Shown: positions 33,514-45,912 of the stretch, piece by piece | Layout: every line of letters starts with the position of its first letter | Position numbering within the stretch: the first letter of the stretch is position 1 | Source: Vesta saturnalis | Lineage: Eukaryota; Arthropoda; Insecta; Coleoptera; Lampyridae | Length of the DNA stretch: 64,000 bases | Direction of reading: 5' to 3' | NCBI GenBank assembly: GCA_036346205.1 | Contig: JARFJB010002087.1 | Span: 6,801,001-6,865,000 of the forward strand | Made by a program: the position numbers and the translations under genes | The notes under the pieces: model-generated | What the model saw: the letters and a program-made list of their open reading frames with translations, nothing else | The model's database searches: none | Told to the model about the DNA's origin: nothing

Positions 33514-33682
33514 TTATATTTAGAATTGACATCAGTTCTACATACATAAAGACAAAATTTGCATCGATTGGGGCTTGAATCTCGATGGCGCAGGTGGTTA
33601 GCATAGTACAGGTCGTAGGTTCAAATCCTACTCGAGGTAAACTTTTTATTTATGTATTTAATAAAATTAAGAATAATTTTTA
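33514..33682 (+). mobile_element. tRNA-like repeat, copy 1 (SINE/MITE-like)
   Basis: Shares flanks on both sides of the tRNA-like core with 54394-54573: about 60 bases upstream (atttagaattgacatcag, tacataaagacaaaattt) and about 45 bases downstream (tatttatgtatttaataaaa). The conserved upstream block means the tRNA-like part is internal, unlike a classic SINE whose tRNA head is at the 5' end. Confidence 0.8.
33579..33638 (+). pseudogene. tRNA-like sequence lacking an anticodon arm
   Basis: The acceptor arms ATCTCGA and TCGAGGT pair over 7 bases. The T arm gtaggttcaaatcctac is perfect, and the D-arm region resembles box A (ggcgcaggtggttagca). The anticodon arm is missing or collapsed (about 60 bases in all), so it is not a working tRNA. 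Confidence 0.65.
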
Positions 33683-33689
33683 AGTATGA

Positions 33690-35150
33690 TAATATTGTAA
33701 TTCTACTGATTAAGTCGATATTATTATTTTATAGTGAGTAGAACGTAAAAGAAATCACTGTCGAGTCTTCCCAATATAAAGCGACGATAAAGTATGTGAT
33801 AGATAATAATAACACTTTGACCTTTGTTCGTAGGGGTTAAAGGATTACTCTAATGTAGTTACAGCACAGAAGGTGGTGCAGCCAAATTCAAAGAGCAGAA
33901 TGAAGATATCGTTTGAGCGTCCACAAAAGAAGATGTAGCGAATAGAACGTGCAGACGTTTTACAGCAATTATCGAAGTTAAATTCCAATCGTCAAATTCC
34001 AGATATTTAGAGATAACTAGTAATTACTAAACCATTACATGATAACAATTACGTGCCCTTTTGTTGTAGACGGGCACATTACAATGGCATGGACTGTTTT
34101 CCGTAGTCGATCGAAAGGATCAGTAGTTTGTTTAGAGGTGGTATGCTTTCAAATGCTAACAAAGAAAGTTATGTTTTACCAATAAGAAAGAAAAATCTGT
34201 CATCTTACCCAAATTTTAGCAACTAGAATATTTCTTTAAAACCGCAGTTAAATGCGAGCAACAAAACTGGTACAGAGAGTGTAGAGAAAGCCAAGTATGC
34301 TTTGTCGTAGTTATTTCTTCTAAATTATACACGATATAATCGTTATTAGAAATTTTCCAGAAGAAATGTTGAAATTTTGTAGCGTTGCTAAGATGGCGAT
34401 CGGCAGAAGGAAGAAAGCGCGATAAATCCTTTTTCAACCAAAAATTGTTATATAGATCGCTTTTGTATCAATAAAAATTTCAATAAAGAAAGTTTCAAGT
34501 TATTGTATTTTTCATGCCGCCATCTAGCGAGAATTTCAAACATTAACAATTATATGCTGTTAAATAAGTAAATACCAAAGTTACATTATGCCATTGGAGT
34601 ACAGAGGGCGTACATGTGTACTTCTTATAATTAAATTTATGTTGGCGAATTTAGCACGTTACAAACTTTAGCGCGTTACAAACTTTAGCACACTTTTTGA
34701 ATTATGCTACAATTAATAATTAATATCGCGCATACTGTTTCAAATAATCCCAATACATAGGGCATTTTTGAACTCAGGAGAAAGAGTTGCATCGATTTCC
34801 GCGAAGAATATACAGGGTTGCCATTTAAAAATATGAACTTTGACGTCATATCCGGAAAGTGCGTAACGTCATTTACATGTGCGACACAGTATAAAGTTCG
34901 GAATCAAAATAAAAAATCGACGCATCGCAGGATTTTGACCACAAATTAACGATTTCGAAAATAATGCATTTATCCGTTACTTCCTGAGCGCACTGAATAT
35001 TAATTATTAATAAATATTAGCGGATGGTTTAGAAACTAGCGAAGGACTAGTATGTAGTGTGTAGAAAATAGTTATGTTAACGCTAGTTTACGCAAACACA
35101 CATTGATGGCGAAAGAGAATCCAATTTAGGATTATGTGTGACAAATACGT
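33690..35150. other. No gene recognised; possible solo mariner-type end at 34808
   Basis: AT-rich. The word tatacagggttgccatt at about 34808 resembles the outer end of a mariner-type element (TA then CAGGG), with no partner end found nearby. Otherwise nothing seen. Confidence 0.4.
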
Positions 35151-35303
35151 TTTTTTGTTTATTTTGATATTTACAATCTGCTTTAATCAGCAATAAGTAC
35201 ATTTGGCGTGTTTACAAAATTAGTACATGATGGATGCTTTCCCAGAGCTTTGGATTGAAATCTTGTGGTGCCCATAGTGGCAATCCATATGTCCTTATGG
35301 GTT

Positions 35304-37390
35304 TTAACGTTTTGTATAGTAGTACCTTGTTTTGTAGAGACAGTTTGGGTATCTGCCAAGGTATTTCACGCCCTGCGATTGTAGAAGCCGAGTGTTATTA
35401 AGGGTAACTGGAGGGCACGTTTCCCTTCTGAGTGTGAATGTAACCTGTGTAGATTTGACTGCAATTGCTCTTATGAGCCTGATTCGTAACCAGTTCTGTG
35501 CTTCGTTGAGACTTGTGAACTGTGTGATGCAATAGCAGGGCATTCGTGGGTTTGCAAGGGTTGTAGTATCATCTGCGATCGTTGCTGTGATCGTATGTTC
35601 ATTGGTAGGTGTATCTGTTGTATACAACAGATAGAGAATGGGCCCTAGTTAGCTTCCCTGCTATACACCTGATCTTATAGGATGTAATTTTGTGATTTCA
35701 CCTTGGGACTTTACCTGGATGTAGGTGTTAGTTAGATACGATTTCATCAGTTGGTAATAGGTGTGTGGAAGGTTTTTCTTAATCCTGAACAACAGACCCT
35801 CATGCCAGACTTTATCGAAGGCCTGGGTTATGTTCCAAAACGCCGCTGAGTAATACTTCTTCTCTTCATAAGTCTGGTTTATTTAATTTACTATTCTATG
35901 AACTTGTTCGATGGTGGCATGTTCCTCTCTAAACCCAAAGTGATCTACCTATATGAGGTTATGGCCTTCTAAAATTGGTTTGATTCTTTTAAGTGGAACT
36001 TTTTCGAAGACTTTAGACGCTGTTGGCAGCAAACGGATTGGGCTATAAGATAATGCTTCCTTTTGAGTTTTGCCTGGCTTGGGTATAAACGCTACTTGGG
36101 TTATGCTCCATTGAGCCGGACAATAGTTTAATTTTAGAATAGCATTTGAGTATAGCCGTTATTAATTTAAATCCTTTTTCTGACAATTCTTTTAGGATTT
36201 CACTATAATTTGGTCGTAACCTGGTGCCTTTTTGGGTTTGTTTCGGACTTTATTGTAGATTTCATTTCTGGTAGTGTGACCTTTTTTATTGGTAGGCTTA
36301 GTTGGTCTGGTGTTTCCAAATAATGTTGTATCTTGTATTCTACCTCTACAGTTAACTCAGAGGGGAATGGTTGAAAGATATTTGATGGGTGAGTGGCAAA
36401 TGAATCGGCTTTTTCTTGCTCTTTTATGGCCCAGTTCCCGTCAGGTTCTCGTATTGGAGGAATGGCTTGCTGCAGTTGTTTCAATCTTCGCGTGACCTTC
36501 CATAACGAGTGGTCCGTTGCTTCCGTAGCAGAGAGAGCTGAAAAATAGTATTGCATAGTTTGGTTTCGTTGCTCTTGGAGAAGGGATCTCAGACCTCGTG
36601 TTGCATTATTCAGTCTGTTTTTATCATTCGGAAATCCCGTGTTCTGCCAAATTCTGCATAGTTTCTCGACTATTGCTTTTTTGGTTACCATAGGAAGCGT
36701 ATTGTGCACATCCTTCGGTTCCGGTTGACGGGTTAAATTCCATACAGCGTTTTGTATAGTGCTATGTAGGTGCTCTACTGCATCATCAATTTCTTCAGGC
36801 GTCTTGAGAGGTATTTCTGAGTTTATTTGTTCATCTGCTAGTGGTCTAAACGAGTTCTAATCAGTTTTATTATCATTGAGTCTAATTGCACTTAGCGTAA
36901 CTATGATCGGAGAATGATCTGATGTCATGTCGAGGAATAACTCAATTTTTAAGTAATTTTGTGCTATATTCTTAATAATGCAAAGGTGGAGTATATCTGG
37001 TATTTTATTCCTATCCGTAGGCCAGTATGTAGGTTGTCTGGTGGTGAGATAGCTGAAATTGTTGTAGTTAGAGACGTTAGTAGTTCCCTGCCTTTGGTGG
37101 TAGTTATTCTAGCACCCTACTCTTGGTGATTGCCGTTGTAGTCTTTGCCGGCAATAAAACGTGTTCCAAGCGTGCCAAAAGACTGGGTGTAGTGTTCTGC
37201 TTTTACATCGTACCTTTGGGACTGTATGTTGCTGTGATTAGGATTGGTCCTATCCAGTATTCTGATCCCCGAGTGCGTCTCCGCTAGGGTGTTGTGTGTA
37301 ACAAATATTATAGTTAAGTATTCTGAAATAACTTCTATTTGTAAAGTTTCGGATATTAAAATTATATCCAGATCATGATTAGTGACAGTT
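35304..37390 (-). pseudogene. LINE ORF2 (endonuclease missing its start, plus RT)
   Basis: The first recognisable endonuclease text is DLDIILISETLQ at about 37360, so the usual N-terminal strand with its catalytic Asn is gone. GKDYNGNHQEWGAR-like text near 37150 and ITATYSPK-like text follow. The linker at 36203-36709 has NNATRGLRSLLQEQRNQ and DHSLWKVTRRLKQ, then ADSFATHPSNIFQP. RT motifs between 35640 and 36200 are frame-broken (PGKTQ, KAFDKVWH-like and SYLTN-like text). The frame 35304-35627 has the catalytic IADD in TATIADDTTTLA, then NWLRIRLIRAIAVKS. The copy cannot be active. Confidence 0.78.
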
Positions 37391-37399
37391 TAGAAACGA

Positions 37400-38620
37400 T
37401 GGCTGTAAGCCGGTTTAGCATTGTTTTTATGTTTTCTGCTAATTCAACCATCATGGTTTGCGGTACATTTAAGTGGGAGGGAATTTTTTGTCCATTTGCT
37501 AAAATTCGGGCTAATGTTCTATCATTGTTATTTGGCATTTGTGAGGAGGTTAAGACTGGCTGCGGCACTGTCACTCTAGGACGTGGTGGTGGAAATTTTC
37601 TCTGCTTCAGTTCCTGGTAGATCTGACATCCTTTGTAATTTGCACGATGTAAGGTATTACATAAGACGTACTTTGGTTGAGTGTTCTTCGTTTTGGTACA
37701 TTCCGCTTTTTGGTGGTTTTTCTCCGCACTTAACACTCCTACACTCCTAGGTTGATGTGTGTAGAATCTCTTTGTGTTACCACATCTTTGGCAGGTAGCA
37801 CATTGTGGGATTTCCCGTTTCTGACGAGGTGGTTCTATTACTATTTTTGTGCGTGGTAGATGTTTTATTTCGTATATTTTTTTGTTAGAATCGCAAGGAG
37901 CCAGATCAATAAGCACATGGAAAGCGGTAGTTTACTTGTTGTATGCTTAGCATTACATATGTTCCTAACTTGGTGTCCTTGACTTTCTATTTCAGATTTT
38001 AATTCACTGACATTAATTGAGTGATGAAGGTTCTTAATTACTACTCGGAAGCTACGTTCTTCCTTCATTTGGTAGGTATGAAATTATACCTATTAATCTA
38101 GTTACTAAAGCTTTATAAATACCTTAGTCGTCTACCATGATTTGCACTTGATTTCTCCCTATGGTTTTTAAAGTGTGCTTTTTATCCGTTATAGTATTCA
38201 ATTCTGTGATCAGGGGTTGATGTTTAACACATCTGTAATAAATATTGGAGGTGGTTTTATCGTTTTCGTAGCTTTGGATTTGTCAGCTTCTGTTAGATTT
38301 TCTATTCCATTACCTGGAAGAGCCTGAAAGCGATTTGATAAATTGATTTGTGGCGTTTGATTTACCGAGGTTTTTTTTTCACAATACGGGTTATTTCATC
38401 TTGCTGGTTGCGTTTATTTTTCCCTGAAGTGACTGTAGTCCAAACAGTGTGTTGTTGATTTGACGCAGACGGTAAGTAACTGTGTTGATGCCAGTGCATA
38501 ATGGGTACCGGGTATTGTAATACTACATTTTGCCCTACCTGATGGTAAAGTGCAGTGTGTGCATATTGAATATGTTGAGACTGAGCTGTTTGCAACTGCG
38601 ATTGCATCATACTATTCGGT
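37400..38620 (-). pseudogene. Jockey-type gag-like ORF1
   Basis: The N-terminal low-complexity part is at 38362-38610 (Gln- and His-rich). Next, through frameshifts, come TLKTIGRN-like text and FRVVIKNLHHSINVSEL, the start of a PRE_C2HC-type domain. QVRNICNAKHTTSKLPL follows. At 37362-37916 are IEPPRQKREIPQCATCQRC and two further Cys/His knuckles (in part Cys to Ser or Val), then YKGCQIYQEL. Such proteins coat the LINE RNA. The frame runs on into endonuclease text without an ORF1 stop because of a deletion near 37390. Confidence 0.8.
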
Positions 38621-38700
38621 TGTTAGGGATGCTCAGCTTGGTACTACTTCATTGTTGGCTGTGCACAAGGCACGGAGTATTGTTGATTAGTGGCTGTCAC

Positions 38701-39300
38701 TATAACATAGCTGTAGTAATTATATTCTCCGTTCGAAATATTCTTTATTCGCACAGAATAAAATGTTATATTTACAATTGAATATTAAAGGCGAAAGGTC
38801 GCCGCGATATCAACGTACGAATGTAAATATTGATTATAATGCAATATTACCTGTATTAAACGTATGCTGTTATTTAAAAACTGTTTATTTAAACCAAGTA
38901 TGCGTCTGTTCGCGAGATTAATTAATCACTAATATTTACAAACTTAGCACTTTGTTTAATTATATTGAAACCTGGTATTAATTAAAATTCACAATGCATA
39001 TTAAAATAAAATAAAAAAAATATATAACATTTTATATATGGAAGTGTCCTTTGGTGTAGCACTCCTGTATAACCTAAAACTTAATTTAAGTACTATGTGT
39101 AACTTAAAATGGCGGCGTTTGACGGTAGAAATCTTAATAGAGTGAAAGTTAAGTATACTTATTAATGATACTAGTTCGATACGAAGGCAACAGCCGAGTG
39201 GTTTAGTTACCCAAGTTTCATTAATAAAGTTCATATCAAACGAGTCCAAATAGATTTTATTCACGATTTATCTCTGAATACCAGAAATCTTTTCATAAAT
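38701..39300. other. No gene recognised
   Basis: AT-rich flank between a LINE and a mariner fragment. Nothing identified. Confidence 0.4.
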
Positions 39301-39309
39301 TAAAATTCA

Positions 39310-39520
39310 AAATTATCAGGTGCCCGGTACGCGGTATATTTCCGGCCTAATAATGAACAAATATTTATGATCGAAATTGGTTTTATTGTGTTTCAAAATA
39401 TTCTCCATGAAGATCAATACGCTTTTGTGTATTTTGTGAAGACTTTCCATTCCGATTGGATTGAAAACATGCATTAATCGCTACTTCGGGTGTAGAAAAT
39501 CGTTGACCACGTCATTTGTT
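39310..39520 (-). pseudogene. mariner transposase C-terminal remnant
   Basis: The minus strand reads PEVAINACFQSNRNG, then SSQNTQKRIDLHGEYFE and a stop near 39381. RIDLHGEYFE followed by a stop is the usual C-terminus of canonical mariner (DD34D) transposases, a type different from the other copies in this window. Upstream catalytic domains are missing. Confidence 0.7.
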
Positions 39521-39769
39521 TTTGATGTGCAGGAATACTTATTACCTTTCTTATTGAAAACTTTACAAGACAAACAGGTCTAGAATTGAATAATTGAATA
39601 AAAGTGTTTACAGTGATTCTTATAAGTAGAGCTTTCCCGATATGGACAATAGTTATTTAAACACTTTTTTGATTTCTTAGACCTTAATTATTACTGTGTA
39701 CAAAAATTATATAATTAATGATTGACTATTTTTAATAAAGGTCGTCACTATTTTTTGAATAAACTTAAC

Positions 39770-40315
39770 ACAAACACACACGAACAGATACACGAACACG
39801 AATACGACCACAAACACGGACTCGGACTAGGATCCGGACACCGACACGTACACGGACACGGACATGGTCATGGTCACGGACACACACTCGGCACGAACAC
39901 GGGCAAGGACATGCACACGAACACGGACACCGTCACGGACACCGGCACTAACACGACCACAAACACAAACACGGACCCGAACATGAACTCGTACACGAAC
40001 ACGAACACAACCGCGATCACGACCACGACCACGAATACGAATACGAATGTGAACACGAACATTAACGGGAACTAGAAATCGAACGCGAAGGCAAACGCAA
40101 ACCCAAACGCGAACCCGACCGTGAACGCAAACACGAACACGGGCCTGAACCAGGACGCCGCCACGGACACGTATACGGATACCGACATTGTCACGGTCAC
40201 GCACACACGAACACGGACACGGACACTGACACGAACACGGATACGGACACAGACACGAAACGGACACGGATACGGACACGGACACGAAACGGACACGGAT
40301 ACGGACACGGACACA

Positions 40316-40379
<64 letters not shown>

Positions 40380-40560
40380 AGAACACGGACACGAACACAA
40401 ACACAAGCACACTCTCACACGCATTCGTACACGCACACACGCACACACACGAACACGGGCACAGACACCGTCACGGTCACGTATACAGACAGGTACACGT
40501 ACACGAACACGGACGCAGACACGAAAACTGCCCGAGACGCGGCCACGGCCACGGACATGA

Positions 40561-40596
<36 letters not shown>

Positions 40597-40664
40597 CACA
40601 CACGAACACAAACACAAACACGAAAACGAACACGAACACGAACACGAACACAAACACTAACACT

Positions 40665-40700
<36 letters not shown>

Positions 40701-40924
40701 GGCACAAGCACAAACACAAGCACACACTCTCATACGCATTCGCTCACGCACACACGCACACGCATACACGAACACACACGAACACGAACACAAACACGAA
40801 CACGAACACGAACACGGACACAGACATAGTCACGGTCACGTACACAGACAGGTACACGTACGCGAACACGGACGCAGACACGAAAACTGCCTGAGACACG
40901 GCCACGGTCACGGACATGAACACA

Positions 40925-40974
<50 letters not shown>

Positions 40975-40985
40975 CACTAACACTA
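39770..40985. repeat. Hexamer satellite (ACGAAC/ACGGAC type) with higher-order repeat
   Basis: Almost the whole stretch is 6-base words acgaac, acggac, acaaac and variants, with blocks of (AC)n at 40563-40600 and 40926-40973. A larger unit recurs: gacgcagacacgaaaactgc occurs at about 40511 and again 360 bases later, each time preceded by a cagacaggtacacgtac block and followed by an (AC)n block. Long open frames through it on both strands are a by-product of the six-base period and are not counted as genes. Confidence 0.92.
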
Positions 40986-41880
40986 ACACTAACACTAACA
41001 CTATCAAGAACGGTGTAGTCGGTTTTCAACATGCTGAGAATCCGTCGAAAACTCGATTTCGACTTGTTCACAAATGGTATGATTTACTTATGGGAGCACG
41101 CAGGTGAGAAACTTAAAATCACCTTGGGTTATTATGAATAATGTAGTCATACTGTTTTGATACTTCAAAGTCATTCGAATGCTTTATTGCTTGTTTACTT
41201 TTGATATATACAGATGGCCAACTTCTGTTCTGTTGCAGGAGAATACAGTATTTCGTTTAATGGCCACCAAATACTTACTGTCATTAAAAACCAAAATCGT
41301 TACTAAAGGTTTGTGTATGTTGGGAGATGAAGTCCTGCATCACGCAATTAGTTGATATGTTATAACATAAAGGATACGTTACAAAGGCCAAACGTCCACT
41401 GTCAAGCAGTAAATATTTGCAACAACTTATAACTGCAAAGGAAAAACCAAGTACGTGATAGGAGAACTGCTCAATGCATCAGTTAGATACAGAGAGTTTG
41501 AATGTTTGGGGTAGAGTCTGTTTAATTACGCTATGACTAGTTTCAGCGTCGTTAAGTAGCTTTTTAGTAATTCATGAACGCTATGAATTTTTCTGAGGAA
41601 AATCTTAAAAATTCAGAAAGGGAGTATAGAGAATGGAAACTGAAGCAGGAATGAATTAGTGCACACAAGTCTAATAAAATAAGTAAATATCAAAATAAAA
41701 TTTGCTTATTCACTCAAGAAGATTTACTAAATAATTAAAAAAATTTCAATTAGCAAATCAAAAATTTAGCCAACGATGCAAATAATGTAAAGTTGCGCCT
41801 TCAAATTAGTAACTCAAGATAATCATTTATCTTTAGAGAAAAAAATCTACTAATTTTTACCTTCCAACCTACATATACAT
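40986..41880. other. No gene recognised
   Basis: Ordinary AT-rich sequence between two simple-repeat arrays. Nothing identified. Confidence 0.4.
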
Positions 41881-41885
41881 ATGTA

Positions 41886-42360
41886 GTGTGAACGTGTGTT
41901 CATGTGTGCATGTGTGCGTGTGTGCGTGTGTGCGTGTGTGCGTGTGTGCGTGTGTGCGTGTGTGCGTGTGTGGTGTGTGTGCGTGTGCTGTGCTGTGTGC
42001 GTGTGTCGTGTGCGTGTGTGCGTGTGTGCGTGTGTGCGTGTGTGTGCGTGTGCTGGTGCTGTGCGTGTGTGCGTGTGTGCGTGTGTGCGTTGTGCTGTGT
42101 GCGTGTGTGCGTGTGCGTGTGTGCGTGTGTGCGTGTGTGCGTGTCTGCGTGTGTGCGTATGTGCGTATGTGCGTGTATGCGTGTGTGCATGTGTGCCTGT
42201 GTGCGTGTCTGCGTGTGGGCGTGCGCGCGTGTGCGCATGTGTGCCTGTGCGTGTGTGTGCGTGTGTGCGTGTGTGCGTGTGTGCGTATGTGCGTGTGTGC
42301 GTATGTGCGTCTGTGCGTGTGTGTGCGCGCGTGTGTGCGTGGATGTGTGTGTGTGTGTGT
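41886..42360. repeat. GTGTGCGT-rich simple repeat array
   Basis: Mostly 8-base words gtgtgcgt and shorter (GT)n. It ends abruptly where an LTR begins at 42361. The same kind of sequence resumes at 48708 on the far side of the retrotransposon. Confidence 0.95.
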
Positions 42361-43774
42361 TGTAAAGGTGTTTTTGGTGGTGGCAACGAGCACCCATACA
42401 AAAATTAGGACACGTTTGGGACATTTTATTCAAATTACTTACAAGCTACGGTATTCATTTTATTTCGGTGTCGACTCCTGGGCGGTTTGCGGACAGCGGT
42501 TGCTCGCTCCAGGGGTTGCAAAAGGATTCGGGCGCAACCCAAATATAAGACAATGTCCAGGCGGCCCTTGGGTCCAATCGTATGCGCTTGCGAAGCTGCT
42601 GCTCCAGGTCTCTCAGTGGACCACAATATTTAGGGTATTACCCTGTGACGGGCAGACGGCGGATACGGAAGTTGACAAAGGTCACAGGTCCCCTTGACAA
42701 ACAGAATCCTTCACCTGTGATTCTTGAAAAATGAATGATTCTTAATAAATACGAGCTCTGTTGATTTATTCAAATTTCAAAGGTTACGGTTTAAATAGAA
42801 GCATTGTGTCAGTAGCAAAGCAACCTTTTTACTACTTGCATCAAAATAAATTAAATATGTGCTTATAGAGCGAGTATCTATTAACTTTAATTGTAATAAT
42901 CAATTTTAACTACTCTTCACCTCATACTCCTTAACAAAAACGCAGCTTCGACTTTTGTACTTAAAGGCTTAAAGCAGTGAAAACGAAAATATAAAGATTC
43001 GGCCGTAGCACTAGCCTATATAGAATACAAAATATTAGAAAGGGGGGCGGTTGGTATTCCCAGGTGTCTTATGATGAGGGAGCAGCGTCACAAGTTGTTT
43101 TAATTAATTTTAAATCAATTAATGAATTAATACTTATTTCGTCAAAAAAAATTTATTTGTGAAATAACGTAACGATTGACAAAACATAATTATTCTACAG
43201 AATGTTTGAAATAATAATTACGGACACTTTTGTCTAGTTGCACCTCAAAATTTTCAGAAGTCGGTTGCTACTTGCACATATGTTAGCGATCGGAGTGTAT
43301 TTTCTTTACATAATGGGAGCGAGATTAGACTTTGCATTGTAGTTGTTTACCTGGATCATGCGATAGAAATTATTGAAGGTTTAACTTTAATTATTTATAT
43401 CGAAAATGTTATTTAACAATGCAATTTTTCAAGAAATCAACTAATTTATAAGAACGGTGTTAATTATTAATTATTTTATTAATTAAAGACTCTCTTAATT
43501 ATATTGATCGGGTTTTAAATTCTATTTTGAATGCTTTAGTTCACTTTTCTCTAACTAATATTAATATAAAAGGTTTTGATGTAATTTTCTATTTAAAATG
43601 TGCGCTTAATAAAACCTAAATTATTATTTGTCAAGCTTTAATTTTAAATCTTTTTAATTTCTAAACTTTAACATGATTTTTATTTCACACTCACTACGAA
43701 TCACGGTGCAATTACTTATACTACTTAATTAAATTCTTAACGATATTTAACGGTGAATATTTAATTAAATGACG
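42361..43774 (-). repeat. Downstream (3') LTR
   Basis: Shares high similarity throughout with 47228-48707, including the sequences gtccaggcgg, caaaggtcacag and ttagaaagg. The match ends at tgacg. It is about 65 bases shorter than the other LTR through indels. The inner edge lacks an obvious purine tract, so its exact limit is uncertain. Confidence 0.85.
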
Positions 43775-44480
43775 GACTTAATTTCGGTTTTTGTTAGGGG
43801 AGCAAAAGAGAAGAACAACTAATCCTCGCACTCCCCGGTTACTTTTAAAAAAAAGTGGATTACTTCCCATAAAGATGGTCTTAATTCTAAAAAAAATAAT
43901 TTAAACTCATATTCTTTCTGGCAAAAAATAAAACTACGTCTCCTAAAACGGCTTTTTTTTTCTAAGAAAACAAGTAAACTGAAATTCTTTGAAAACAAAA
44001 CCATTCTCCTAAATTTATTTATTACGGTAAGGTTAGTTTTTTTCGGACATATTTATGTATGAATTTGATGATACATGAATAGAGATGTTGGATGATATAA
44101 CTTAAAACAACTTACACTATGATCCAGAGTGGAATGAACTAATGAACGGTGGGTTTGGAGGACGGTAATGATAAGGATAGGTAAAGGGACATGAGTCACC
44201 CATATGGATGATCTCATGGCTCGCTAAGTGCAAGGGCGCTCTTGAGGTCAAAGTACTTTGACGGACGGTCGGATCAAGTACTTTTCTTGCTATACTCCTA
44301 TTGGTACTTACAAACTCTAGATTTTGCTTAATTATTTGGTATGGAACGGTGACGGTTGATCTGAAACATAGTGAATGGTTTGCTGTCTAGGATATTTACT
44401 GTAGGTAAAATAGAGTCGGATATTTTGTCTCTAATCTATTTATTATGTGTATCTAATGTATCTGGTATGACGTACGTATA
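43775..44480 (-). other. 3' internal region of the LTR element, no clear ORF
   Basis: Lies between the integrase tail and the downstream LTR. No frame of note. Probably untranslated or decayed pol/env sequence. Confidence 0.4.
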
Positions 44481-44485
44481 CTTAA

Positions 44486-44617
44486 CAGAACCGGTTCGAC
44501 ACGTTCCCGATGCATCCGCACCGGAAGCCGATGTTATGTGTACAATGTATCTGTATACTACATATACTTACACCAGAACCGGTTCGACACGTTCCCGATG
44601 CATCCGCACCGGGAGCC
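44486..44617. repeat. Two-copy tandem repeat, 43 bases with 88-base period
   Basis: agaaccggttcgacacgttc followed by ccgatgcatccgcaccgg occurs at about 44486 and 44574 with one or two differences. GC-rich against its AT-rich surroundings. Confidence 0.9.
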
Positions 44618-45483
44618 TATGACCGATGGCCCTGCATGCCGCACTGCCAGTATAGGTATTTGCCGGTAATACCTAACGGTGCGTGGGAAAGCGGATGCTG
44701 TATGTATAGCACTAGGCTAGCTCGTCTTCTTAGGTTGTAATGTTTTGCCCGTGAATCAAATGATTTAGATAAATTCTTACGGACTAATTTAAATATTTCT
44801 TGCAGCTGTTCTAGACGGGCATTATATTTAATAATATCGATGCGGTTTAAATCTACGTTTTCATTCGGAGTTGTTTCATTTTTCCGGATATATGCGTTAG
44901 TAAATTTTAATTCGCGGCCAAAATTTAAAGACACAGGAGTTAAATCTGTACTATCCTGAACGGCGCCATTTATTGCGAATGTAAACTCATTAATATGTTT
45001 GTCTCAAAGTCGGTGTTTATTCTCCCAAAATTGGGCAATCATGGTTTCTAATGTTCGGTTCATGCGCTGTACGGGGTTCGCTTGGGGCGTATAAATAGGG
45101 GTAAAACGACCAATGATTCCTAAGTCCGATAATAATTTTTTGAATACTCTACTGTCATATTGAGTTCCATTATCGGTAATAATTATTTGCGGTGTACCAA
45201 ATGTCATTATTGCCTCATCATATAAGACTTGGCTTACAACGGCAGCGGTTGGTTTTCGGATTGCTTTCGCGCAGGCCCACTTTGTGATTCTGTCTTGAAA
45301 TACAACTAAATATTGGTGACTTTTCATAGAACGGGGTAATGGACCTACTAAATCTGTGCTTATGATGTCCCACGGTGCACAATTTGGGTACATATTCATT
45401 TTATCTGCGGTTTGTAATTGTGAAATTTTATATTTTTGACAAGAATCACATTTACGGACATATTCTTTAATATCTTTTATCAT
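44617..45483 (-). pseudogene. Integrase domain, catalytic Glu read as Gln
   Basis: The minus frame 45004-45483 begins in the zinc-binding tail (YVRKCDSCQKYK). Catalytic-core motifs are STDLVGPLP (first Asp) and IITDNGTQYDS (second Asp), but QANPVQRMNRTL has Gln where the catalytic Glu of the D,D-35-E triad is expected. The C-terminal part at 44617-44934, after a frame break, has LNFGRELKFTNAYI and AKHYNLRRR, typical of gypsy integrase tails. It would insert element DNA into chromosomes; the Glu change and the frame break inactivate it. Confidence 0.85.
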
Positions 45484-45599
45484 TCTGGGCTAGGAATAAA
45501 AATATAAAATTCGGTTCGTGGTTTTTGTGATACCTGAGTGCCCAGCGGTTAGTGAATCATGATTTTCTTTAATAATTGGAATACGGTCTGCGGTTGGGA

Positions 45600-45910
45600 T
45601 GCATAATTACCAAGCTACGCAATCTAACTCCTCTTTAAAACTGTTTATATGACGGTAAAGTTCGCCTTCTTTAATACAATAATTGGGCAAAACCTCCGGG
45701 CGGTTTCCTACTTCACAAAGTTTTATTAACATACCAGGGGCAATCTGGCAGTTCAACGGCAAGTATCTCATTACTTTCCGCCGGCAGTGGGTTTCAAGAT
45801 AATGCATCAGCTACTTTATTAAGCGCTCCATTCTGGTATTTAATTACGTAGTCATATTGCTGTAAATACAGACCCCATCTGGCCAAACGACCAGAAGGTG
45901 ATTTTATTGA
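45600..45910 (-). pseudogene. RNase H C-terminal remnant
   Basis: The minus strand reads SPSGRLARWGLYLQQYDYVI, then GALNKVADALS-like text (a frame break within) and a histidine-zinc linker. This is the end of the gypsy RNase H. The preceding ~150 residues with its catalytic acids are absent, because 45910 joins directly to the RT tail. Confidence 0.7.
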
Positions 45911-45912
45911 AT

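Larger units (their letters stand above)
35150..38700 (-). mobile_element. Jockey-type LINE with ORF1 and ORF2
   Basis: The order on the minus strand is gag-like ORF1 (about 38610-37400), then ORF2 (about 37390-35304), and a T-rich patch near 35150 that may be the tail. Both ORFs are broken, and a deletion joins the end of ORF1 to the inside of the endonuclease. The 5' limit near 38700 is approximate. Confidence 0.8.

Noticed and set aside
39722..40829. Long Asn/Thr/His open frames in the hexamer satellite
   Set aside because: Six-base periodicity keeps frames open on both strands; no start context or domain.
41886..42360. CRISPR-like regular repeat
   Set aside because: No spacers of constant length; simple 2- to 8-base repeats in a eukaryotic context.
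41888..42697. 269-codon plus-strand open frame of Cys/Val repeats
   Set aside because: Simple-repeat artefact that continues into an LTR.
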